5,394 nt of DNA from NCBI GenBank assembly GCA_017472905.1, contig JAFUNW010000372.1, positions 1 through 5,394 of the forward strand. Direction: 5' to 3'. Source of the DNA: Bacteroidaceae bacterium (lineage in GTDB: Bacteria; Bacteroidota; Bacteroidia; Bacteroidales; Bacteroidaceae). Shown one piece after another: positions 1-5,394 of this stretch. Below the pieces are notes generated by a model. It was not told where the DNA came from, made no database searches, and was given only the letters and a program-made list of their open reading frames with translations. The position numbers and the translations under genes were made by a program. How positions within the stretch are numbered: position 1 is the first letter of the stretch; the number at the start of each line of letters is the position of its first letter.

Positions 1-78
1 GATTGAGTTTAAAGAGAATCTTAACCGATAATTGACCTTTTTAGGAATATTGATTTAGGCAATACAGGTTCAAGGGCA
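1..78. other. Gene-free left edge
   Basis: Nothing firm is visible here. Short open stretches end at TAA 29-31 in one plus-strand frame and at a TGA just after it in another. Either could be the last residues of a convergent gene lying to the left, but fewer than twelve codons are visible and neither can be assigned. Confidence 0.4.
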
Positions 79-166
79 AAGTATCTTAAGATAAAAGCCC
101 AAGTATCTTAAGATAAATCGCCAAGTATCTTAAGATAAATTGCCAAGTATCCTAAGATACTTTTTC
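79..166. repeat. Four tandem 22-bp units, each with a core palindrome
   Basis: Four units start at 79, 101, 123 and 145, exactly 22 bp apart. The first three begin with the same 17 bases, AAGTATCTTAAGATAAA, followed by a variable 5-base tail (agccc, tcgcc, ttgcc). Each of those three holds the perfect 12-bp palindrome TATCTTAAGATA, at 82-93, 104-115 and 126-137. Unit four is changed to AAGTATCCTAAGATACTT (145-162). It loses the central symmetry but gains 7-bp arms (145-151 and 156-162) round the loop CTAA. Because the core is self-complementary, any two of the first three copies can also pair as a 12-bp stem. The array lies beyond the meaB terminator and outside any recognised gene. It could be a set of operator sites, a structured 3' end for a plus-strand gene left of the window, or a variable tandem repeat. 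The repeat is certain; its function is unknown. Confidence 0.93.
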
Positions 167-198
167 GGATAGTTTTGGCTTTAGGAAAAAGTAAAAAT

Positions 199-226
199 AA
201 AAAAGCAGCTTTAAAGCTGCTTTTTT
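199..226 (-). terminator. Perfect palindromic rho-independent terminator, probably bidirectional
   Basis: The 28 bases form an uninterrupted palindrome. The core is GCAGCTTTAAAGCTGC (205-220), flanked by six A on the left and six T on the right. RNA from either strand would give a GC-capped hairpin ending in a U run. On the minus strand the hairpin lies 20 bp past the meaB stop codon, so it most likely ends the DUF1573-meaB transcript. The symmetric A and T flanks mean it could also stop transcripts entering from the left on the plus strand. Confidence 0.85.
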
Positions 227-246
227 GTTGTATATTCATATTCTTT

Positions 247-1347
247 CTAGTCCGGTTTCGAATGGAAATAAGTATCTAAAAGTTGGTGGGCGGCAGTGAA
301 TGACGTTAAGTTACCGGCCAAAACTTCATTTTCCTTTTGGGTGAGCATTTCGGCTATTTGAGGATTATTGTAGAAACTGTTTCGTAACTGTTCGTTGATG
401 GATTCGTACATCCAGTACTTGGCTTGCTCGTTTCTTCTGTATTGGAAATATCCGTTTGCTTTGACGAAATCAATGTAAGCATAAACCATGTCCCAAACTT
501 CTTTGATGCCCAATCCGTAGAATCCGGAGTAGGTGAGTACTTGAGGCGTCCATCCGCTTTCCGGGGCCGGGAACAGGTGAAGCGCATTCCGAAAATGTGT
601 CGCTGCCAGTTTCGCTTTTTCTATGTTGTTGCCGTCAGCCTTGTTGATGACGATTCCGTCAGCCATTTCCATAATGCCTCGTTTAATTCCTTGCAGTTCA
701 TCGCCCGTTCCGGCAAGTTGAATGAGAAGGAAGAAGTCCACCATCGAATGTACAGCCGTTTCGCTTTGTCCTACTCCGACCGTTTCAACGAATATTTTAT
801 CAAAACCGGCAGCTTCGCAGAGGATGATCGTTTCTCTCGTTTTGCGTGCCACTCCTCCCAATGAACCGGCCGATGGGCTGGGCCGGATAAATGATTTGGG
901 ATGTACGGATAGTTTTTCCATGCGAGTTTTGTCGCCCAAGATACTTCCTTTGCTTCGCTCACTGCTTGGGTCGATGGCTAAAACTGCCAGCTTTCCTCCT
1001 TGTTCCAATACATGCAATCCGAAAACATCGATGGAAGTACTTTTGCCTGCTCCCGGAACGCCGCTGATACCGATTCGTATGGAATTTCCTGCATAAGGTA
1101 GACATTTCTCTATTACTTCTTGTGCCACGACCTGATGTTCCGGTTTGGTACTTTCCACCAATGTGACGGCTTGACTCAGTCGTGTAATGTCGCCTTTGAG
1201 TATTCCTTCTACATAATCGTTGACGGAGAAAATAGCCCGTTTCTTTGCTCGATTAAATCGTTGGTAAGGATTTATGGTTGAGGGTTGCTCGATACCTTTG
1301 TTGACGGTTAACCCTTTGTATGCTTCGTTATTTTCCGGATGTTCCAT
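247..1347 (-). CDS. meaB: Methylmalonyl-CoA mutase-associated GTPase MeaB (G3E family)
   Basis: This 366-residue protein is a P-loop GTPase of the MeaB/ArgK group. The family acts in the cytoplasm as a chaperone of adenosylcobalamin-dependent methylmalonyl-CoA mutase, using GTP to gate cofactor loading and protect the enzyme from inactivation. Visible motifs are the P-loop GVPGAGKS (96-103), the metal-binding segment DPSS (126-129), the family block RSKGSILGDKTRM (131-143), the switch motif ETVGVGQSE (188-196) and the guanine-specificity motif NKAD (235-238). All appear intact. The segment after about residue 290 is the helical tail that forms the dimer in this family. The first 40 or so residues are polar and extend beyond the shorter relatives of roughly 330 residues. 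The ATG has no obvious Shine-Dalgarno, which is usual in Bacteroidota. It starts 41 bp after the DUF1573 stop with no promoter match in the gap, so co-transcription is likely. No mutase subunit is in the window. Old database names such as 'LAO/AO transport kinase' refer to this family but are misleading. Confidence 0.95.
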   Translation of the reverse strand: MEHPENNEAYKGLTVNKGIEQPSTINPYQRFNRAKKRAIFSVNDYVEGILKGDITRLSQAVTLVESTKPEHQVVAQEVIEKCLPYAGNSIRIGISGVPGAGKSTSIDVFGLHVLEQGGKLAVLAIDPSSERSKGSILGDKTRMEKLSVHPKSFIRPSPSAGSLGGVARKTRETIILCEAAGFDKIFVETVGVGQSETAVHSMVDFFLLIQLAGTGDELQGIKRGIMEMADGIVINKADGNNIEKAKLAATHFRNALHLFPAPESGWTPQVLTYSGFYGLGIKEVWDMVYAYIDFVKANGYFQYRRNEQAKYWMYESINEQLRNSFYNNPQIAEMLTQKENEVLAGNLTSFTAAHQLLDTYFHSKPD

Positions 1348-1388
1348 GCTATTCGGTTTGTTTGGTTCAATGACTTTTTGTTTGATGT

Positions 1389-2462
1389 TTATAGCCCCGC
1401 CTTGGCTTGAATGGTTACAAGCGGATGTTGTGGGTCGTTGGTGATCATTAACACTTTCAACTCTTCGCTATCGGTTTTCAGATAATCGGCAACCACTGTA
1501 ACTTTCAGTTTTACGGATTCGCCCGGAGCTATGGTACGTTTCTTGAGAACTACACTCAATGCCGGATTGAAAACTTGCAACTCTTGAATTTTCAATGATG
1601 CAACTCCGCTGTTTGTTATGGTTACGTTTTTGCTGATTCTTTTTTTCTTTCCCAATTTCCCGAAGTCTAGTTCTTCGTCCGATAGGCGAATGATGGGAGC
1701 TATCCGTTTCTTGGTCCCATTTGTGTCAGGTAGGTTGGGAAGCAGAATGGTAGATAATTTGATTTCGTTCTCAGCGGAAACTTTGTCCCCGACGTGTCGG
1801 GCTAAATAGACTTTGCTCTGTGTCAGTCCGAGTCGTGGCAATTGTTCGGTATTAAGAGTCAGTATCAATTTCCCGCTTTCTTTTCTTTTCAATGTGGCCG
1901 GAACAGCTTCCACTTGAATATATGAAGGCAGATGCATCAGTGTCGGTCGGTATTCCTCTTCGCCTGTATTAATCAGGTTGATTTCGGCAGTAGCTGTTTT
2001 TCCGAGTACGGCATTTTCAAATTCCACTTTTTGTCGATCTAGACGAATTGTTCCCATTGCATGTGGGAAAGTCATGTCGTAATTTCCCAATCCGGAACAA
2101 ACTTGTCCTTTGAGTGTTAAGTAAAACGGTTCTTCTGTAGCATTGGTGTATACATCAACAAACTTATGAAAACGTCCCAATTGCAGAGCATCGTATGTTA
2201 CCGTGATATCTCCTGATTTTCCGGGAAGAATCGGAGATTCGGTCCACTTTGCTTCTGTACATCCGCAGGAAGTCTCTACGTGGTTAATAATCAAAGGTTG
2301 GTTTCCTTTGTTTTTTATAACGAATGTAGTAGTGGTCGGGCGTTTCCATAGAATGCTTCCTAAATCGAAAGTTGTATAGTCGAATGAGGCTGCCGGTTGT
2401 GCTTGCAGGGTCAAGCACCACATGGCAAGCAATTTTGTCAATAGAATGATGCGTTTTTTCAT
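1389..2462 (-). CDS. Secreted DUF1573 protein with three Ig-like beta domains
   Basis: The protein has 357 residues from the ATG at 2460-2462. It opens with a signal peptide, MKKRIILLTKLLAMWCLTLQA, with likely cleavage after A21; C16 is not in a proper lipobox. The DUF1573 domain spans about residues 27-120. It has the family pattern FxLGxI, then VIKNKGNQPLIINHVETSCGC (two cysteines at 66 and 68), then LPGKSGDITVTYD. A second beta-sandwich follows at about 146-242 and a third at about 260-355, which again shows DFGKLGKKKRISKNVTITNSG and ends near ITNDPQHP. Such ASPM/SPD-2/Hydin-like modules usually act as extracytoplasmic adhesive or scaffold folds, but no precise function is established. A longer reading from the ATG at 2534 is possible but unlikely: its extra 24 residues would bury the signal peptide and span the best promoter match. 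The gene is probably the first of an operon with meaB. I am sure of the family and export, not of the role. Confidence 0.88.
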   Translation of the reverse strand: MKKRIILLTKLLAMWCLTLQAQPAASFDYTTFDLGSILWKRPTTTTFVIKNKGNQPLIINHVETSCGCTEAKWTESPILPGKSGDITVTYDALQLGRFHKFVDVYTNATEEPFYLTLKGQVCSGLGNYDMTFPHAMGTIRLDRQKVEFENAVLGKTATAEINLINTGEEEYRPTLMHLPSYIQVEAVPATLKRKESGKLILTLNTEQLPRLGLTQSKVYLARHVGDKVSAENEIKLSTILLPNLPDTNGTKKRIAPIIRLSDEELDFGKLGKKKRISKNVTITNSGVASLKIQELQVFNPALSVVLKKRTIAPGESVKLKVTVVADYLKTDSEELKVLMITNDPQHPLVTIQAKAGL

Positions 2463-2493
2463 TATTTTGATAATCTCGAAGGGTTTTAGTGGG

Positions 2494-2502
2494 GCAAAGA
2501 TA
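2494..2502 (-). promoter_or_regulatory. Bacteroides-type -7 box for the DUF1573-meaB operon
   Basis: Read on the minus strand this is TATCTTTGC, a full match to the Bacteroides housekeeping -7 consensus TAnnTTTGy. Transcription would begin a few bases downstream, near 2487-2490, leaving a leader of about 25 nt before the ATG at 2460-2462. No clear TTG element is present about 20 bp further upstream, so the -33 part is weak or absent. The position supports the shorter DUF1573 start. Confidence 0.6.
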
Positions 2503-2563
2503 GGGATTTTCGCTTGAATATTTGTGCTTCCCATTCTAATTTATTTTGAATGTTCTGCTAATC

Positions 2564-2610
2564 AAAGTGTGTGAGTGTTTATATTTCTTAAAAACACTTG
2601 GAAAGTGTGT
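2564..2610. repeat. Overlapping direct and inverted repeats in the divergent promoter region
   Basis: AAAGTGTGT occurs twice in direct orientation, at 2564-2572 and 2602-2610. AGTGTTT (2574-2580) is the exact reverse complement of AAACACT (2592-2598), giving a 7-bp stem with an 11-base loop. ACACTT (2594-2599) also pairs with AAGTGT (2603-2608) round GGA. The two inverted pairs share bases and cannot form together. They lie midway between the divergent genes, where an operator would fit, but the words are short and AT-rich, so chance is a real alternative. Confidence 0.45.
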
Positions 2611-2641
2611 CTGCAGAGCCTGAAGATTCGATAAATCTCTT

Positions 2642-2650
2642 TATTTTCGC
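2642..2650 (+). promoter_or_regulatory. Possible -7 box for the alpha-2-macroglobulin gene
   Basis: TATTTTCGC matches TAnnTTTGy at all but one fixed position (C in place of the third T). It lies 40 bp before the ATG at 2690, which would leave a leader of roughly 35 nt. No TTG element is found at the expected distance upstream, so this is a weak candidate only. Confidence 0.3.
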
Positions 2651-2689
2651 GTTTTTGAGAAACGAATAAACAAAAGAGTAATTTGTAAT

Positions 2690-5394
2690 ATGAAATCCCG
2701 ACTTTTTATATTTTTAGGAGTCTTGTTCCTGTTTGGGGGACAGGTGTGTGCTCAAAGCTATCAGACTTTGTGGAAAGAGGTGGAAGCTTTGGAAAAGAAA
2801 GACTATCCGGAGTCTGCCATAAAGAAAACGGATGCAATCTATCGGAAAGCCCTTGGAGAACGGAATTTGCCTCAGATGATGCGGGCCTGTTTAACTTTGA
2901 TGAAGCAGCGCGACCGCATAAGTCCGGATAGTTTTTTTGTTGATATACAGCGTATGGAACATTGGGTGGCCGATTCTTCCCTTTCGGTATGCGATGAGGC
3001 TGTACTTCATTCTTTGTTGGGCGAAGTTTACACTACAGCGGCACAACGAGGGGTTCAAGCCCACCGTCAGTTGGATGAATTGCCGGAGGATATGGCGGAA
3101 TGGAGCAGTGTAATGTATCAGCAACGGGCTTATCAGCATTATATGGAGTCGGTCGTAGAGTTGGAAAAGCTCCGTGAATGTACTATTAAGGAGTACGCCC
3201 CGATAACCTATTACGGTGAATGGAGTGGATATTACAACCATGATTTGATGCATTTGATTGGCCGGAGGGCTGTTTTCGGATTGAACTCTTTGGCTCGCTT
3301 GCTGCAGAACTATAAACAAACTTCGTGGAACGACATTCCTTTGGACTGGAATGCATTTGTGACTTATCCTCTTCAGCCGAAGTCGGACTATGATTGTGTT
3401 TCGGCAATCATGCGCCTATTTAAGCAGATGCAACAGATGTTATCGGGAGTATCAGCCCGAGATGCCTGGCTGTTGATGAACCAAAACCGGATGAACATCA
3501 TGCCGAGTTATGCCGTAGATGTGGAGGAGCATATCAGGGTGTTGGAGGCTTTGAGCAAGGAATTCGAGGATTGCGAGACCAATGCTGTCACTTTGTACGA
3601 CTTGGCGACTGCTTATGGACGGAAAGGCGATAAGTTGAAGCAGTTGCAGGTCGTTCGCGAAGCCATTAAGACCTATCCTACTTACGGGGCCATTAATCTG
3701 TTCCGAAACATGGAGCGGGAGATACTTTTGCCCGGTATTAGTTGGAGACTGACAGATGGGACTAAAGGAATGAAGTACCTTTATCCGGGCGATACGGCCG
3801 AGATAAAAGTCTCTTATCGAAATCTGAATCACTTTAAAATCTGGATTCACAAGGTAGAACTTCCGACTGATACCATTTCGAAATATCGAAACGATTTGAT
3901 GCGCTTGAAAAAGCACGCCCGTTTTTGCGATGAGAAAGAATTTTCGTTGCACAATAACGGGCAACATCAGTGGCGGGATACCTTGCTTCAATGGACTCTG
4001 CCGGAATCCGGCGCTTATCTGTTGGAAACCGTAGCTGAGGGAAAGGGAAGTACCCAGCTTCAGCTCATCACTCTTTCCAGACTCTATTTTCGGAGTCAGA
4101 CTAATACCCCGGAGGGGAAAATCAAACTGATGGTGTTGGATGCAAAGAGTGGTCATCCGGTTCATTATGCCGAGGTAACGGCGGCTCGCAGGCTTCCCGG
4201 GAAACAAGGAGGAGGCTATTCTCCGATTGCAACCTATCGGACCGATGAGGAGGGGTGCGTCTCTATAAAATATAGTAAGGAGGTTCATTGTTTCCGCGCA
4301 TTTACATCGAAAGATACCTTCATGCTTTTTGAAAACAACTATTCTTATTACCAACATCCGGTGGGGAAGGAAGAGAATCTCTTTGCCAAACTCTTTTCAG
4401 ACCGTCACCTCTATCGTCCCGGGCAGACTTTGTTTGTAAAAGGCATTGTCTATAAACAACGTTGGTTGGACAGCTTGCGGGTTGAGTCAGACCGAAACTT
4501 TGCCTTGACATTGTCCTTTCGGGGAAAAGAACTCTCCCGTCAGTCTGTGCGTACCAATGAATTCGGAAGTGTCTCTGCCGAATTTGTACTTCCGGCTTCG
4601 GGGTTGAATGGCAGCTATGAACTAGCTTTGGTGGATGAGCAGACCAAGTTGGCCTTGGTGCGGGAGTGGGTAACTGTTGAAGAATATAAACGCCCCACGT
4701 TCGAGGTGCGTTTCGATAGTGTACGTCAGGCATACGCGATGGGCGATACCGTATGGTTGAAAGGGGAGGCCCGCACCTATTCCGGAGTGCCGGTTGTTGG
4801 AGCTAAAGTCTCTTTACAAGTGCGTAAGAGTCTGTTATATTATAAAGGTGATTGGACAAATAACGATTACGACTCCGAAGTGCGTCAATTGCCGGAGGGG
4901 ATAACCGATGGAGACGGACGGTTCGAAGTGGCTGTTTATCTGGAGCCGGACGAGCGGGTTCGGGAATGGTCGTGGTGGCACGATTCTTATCGGGTGCAGG
5001 CTGCAGTAACCTCTCTTTCCGGAGAGACTCAAGAGGAAGAGACGCGACTGGAGCTGAGCAACTGTCCGTTGACCATAACCATTCAAACGGATAATCAGGA
5101 ATGGATGCGGGGTACAAGTCATGCCGCGACCTTCCAAGTACAAAATCTCAGCAACGTTCCGACAGAGACTCGGGTGCGTTATCAATTGCTGCGAGCTCCC
5201 GATGATAAGGATGTAGCAGACGGAGAGATACTCTACGAAGGAGTGGCAACCTCCAATCAAGCTTTACCGATGGAGTGGATAGATCGCTTCCCGTCCGGCC
5301 TGTATGAGCTGAAAGCAAAGACGGCTTTGCCCGGAGGACGCGACAGCGTGGAGACTAGCGCTATCGTTGCCCTCTTTTCCGAGCATGAAACAAA
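2690..5394 (+). CDS. Exported alpha-2-macroglobulin family protein, N-terminal 901 codons (3' end outside the window)
   Basis: The frame is open from the ATG at 2690 to the window edge with no stop. An upstream in-frame TGA (2621-2623) and a signal peptide, MKSRLFIFLGVLFLFGGQVCA (cleavage likely after A21), fix the start. C20 lacks a proper lipobox, so a soluble or otherwise anchored form is more likely than a lipoprotein. After the signal comes a mostly helical region to about residue 345; its last part resembles a TPR (LATAYGRKGDKLKQ at 305 onward). Beta-rich modules follow: one at about 345-470, a carboxypeptidase-regulatory-like insert at about 477-545, and then the MG2 signature DRHLYRPGQTLFVKG (571-585). 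EYKRPTFEV (665-673) marks the boundary to the next macroglobulin domain, which includes GDTVWLKGEARTYSG (685-699). Another starts near 791. Bacterial relatives are thought to trap or inhibit foreign proteases in the periplasm or at the surface, but this role is untested for the Bacteroidota type. Family members run to well over 1,500 residues, so about half is visible. Any thioester motif would lie beyond the edge, and whether one exists cannot be judged. No penicillin-binding protein 1C partner is seen in this window. Confidence 0.88.
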   Translation, partial: MKSRLFIFLGVLFLFGGQVCAQSYQTLWKEVEALEKKDYPESAIKKTDAIYRKALGERNLPQMMRACLTLMKQRDRISPDSFFVDIQRMEHWVADSSLSVCDEAVLHSLLGEVYTTAAQRGVQAHRQLDELPEDMAEWSSVMYQQRAYQHYMESVVELEKLRECTIKEYAPITYYGEWSGYYNHDLMHLIGRRAVFGLNSLARLLQNYKQTSWNDIPLDWNAFVTYPLQPKSDYDCVSAIMRLFKQMQQMLSGVSARDAWLLMNQNRMNIMPSYAVDVEEHIRVLEALSKEFEDCETNAVTLYDLATAYGRKGDKLKQLQVVREAIKTYPTYGAINLFRNMEREILLPGISWRLTDGTKGMKYLYPGDTAEIKVSYRNLNHFKIWIHKVELPTDTISKYRNDLMRLKKHARFCDEKEFSLHNNGQHQWRDTLLQWTLPESGAYLLETVAEGKGSTQLQLITLSRLYFRSQTNTPEGKIKLMVLDAKSGHPVHYAEVTAARRLPGKQGGGYSPIATYRTDEEGCVSIKYSKEVHCFRAFTSKDTFMLFENNYSYYQHPVGKEENLFAKLFSDRHLYRPGQTLFVKGIVYKQRWLDSLRVESDRNFALTLSFRGKELSRQSVRTNEFGSVSAEFVLPASGLNGSYELALVDEQTKLALVREWVTVEEYKRPTFEVRFDSVRQAYAMGDTVWLKGEARTYSGVPVVGAKVSLQVRKSLLYYKGDWTNNDYDSEVRQLPEGITDGDGRFEVAVYLEPDERVREWSWWHDSYRVQAAVTSLSGETQEEETRLELSNCPLTITIQTDNQEWMRGTSHAATFQVQNLSNVPTETRVRYQLLRAPDDKDVADGEILYEGVATSNQALPMEWIDRFPSGLYELKAKTALPGGRDSVETSAIVALFSEHET

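Larger units (their letters stand above)
2463..2689. other. Divergent intergenic region between the DUF1573 operon and the alpha-2-macroglobulin gene
   Basis: This 227-bp AT-rich stretch separates two divergently read units and must hold both promoters. It contains the minus-strand -7 box at 2494-2502 and a weaker plus-strand candidate near 2642. Between them lies a cluster of small repeats at 2564-2610. I see no small ORF with a credible start or homology. An in-frame TGA at 2621-2623 closes the reading frame upstream of the plus-strand gene. Confidence 0.7.

Noticed and set aside
2..31. C-terminal tail of a plus-strand gene ending in TAA at 29-31
   Set aside because: Only nine codons are visible and another frame ends nearby as well, so there is not enough to call a partial gene.
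79..166. Short CRISPR array
   Set aside because: The repeat pitch is 22 bp with only 5 variable bases between the 17-base parts. That is too short for spacers, and no cas gene is in the window.
79..226. Invertible promoter or recombinase site
   Set aside because: Bacteroides phase-variable promoters are flanked by longer inverted repeats bounding a promoter. Here the copies are tandem, no promoter box lies between them and no recombinase gene is present.
424..1096. Plus-strand frames of 146 and 124 codons opposite meaB
   Set aside because: meaB has all its GTPase motifs in the opposite strand, so these are complementary-strand shadows.
2891..3407. Two overlapping minus-strand frames of 142 and 73 codons
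   Set aside because: They are antisense shadows of the helical part of the macroglobulin gene. No start context or family motif was seen.
3452..4357. Minus-strand 301-codon open frame
   Set aside because: It lies wholly opposite the macroglobulin gene, whose frame has a signal peptide and family signatures. The antisense protein shows no recognisable domain and the overlap is complete.
4320..5260. Several minus-strand frames of 104-141 codons
   Set aside because: They overlap each other and the macroglobulin coding frame, have odd proline- and serine-rich composition, and show no signal or domain.

Overview
The window looks like chromosomal DNA from a gut-type Bacteroidota (Bacteroides or a close relative). 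The evidence is moderate GC with AT-rich intergenic DNA, start codons without a strong Shine-Dalgarno sequence, one good match to the Bacteroides -7 promoter box (TAnnTTTG), and a gene set typical of the group: a MeaB-type GTPase, a secreted DUF1573 protein and a very large alpha-2-macroglobulin-like protein. The genus is inferred from style and gene content, not proven.

Layout. Positions 1-246 hold no convincing gene. They contain four tandem 22-bp units (79-166), each built round a palindrome, and then a perfect 28-bp palindromic terminator (199-226). Positions 247-2462 form a probable two-gene minus-strand operon. The first gene is a secreted DUF1573 protein (1389-2462; the start is moved inward from the longest possible ORF). 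After a 41-bp gap comes meaB (247-1347), which ends 20 bp before the terminator. A 227-bp divergent intergenic region (2463-2689) carries a good minus-strand -7 box, a weaker plus-strand candidate and overlapping small repeats. From 2690 to the window end on the plus strand runs the first 901 codons of an exported alpha-2-macroglobulin family protein. It is still open at position 5394.

How the genes work together. MeaB is cytoplasmic and protects or loads B12-dependent methylmalonyl-CoA mutase, which serves the succinate-propionate route in Bacteroides. The other two proteins are predicted to be exported and made of beta-sandwich modules, so they act in the envelope. No direct biochemical link between MeaB and these two is visible; shared transcription is the only connection the sequence supports. 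No mobile element, CRISPR array, tRNA or rRNA was seen. The most unexplained element is the 22-bp palindromic tandem array next to the meaB terminator. I see no strong evidence for a wholly new system here.
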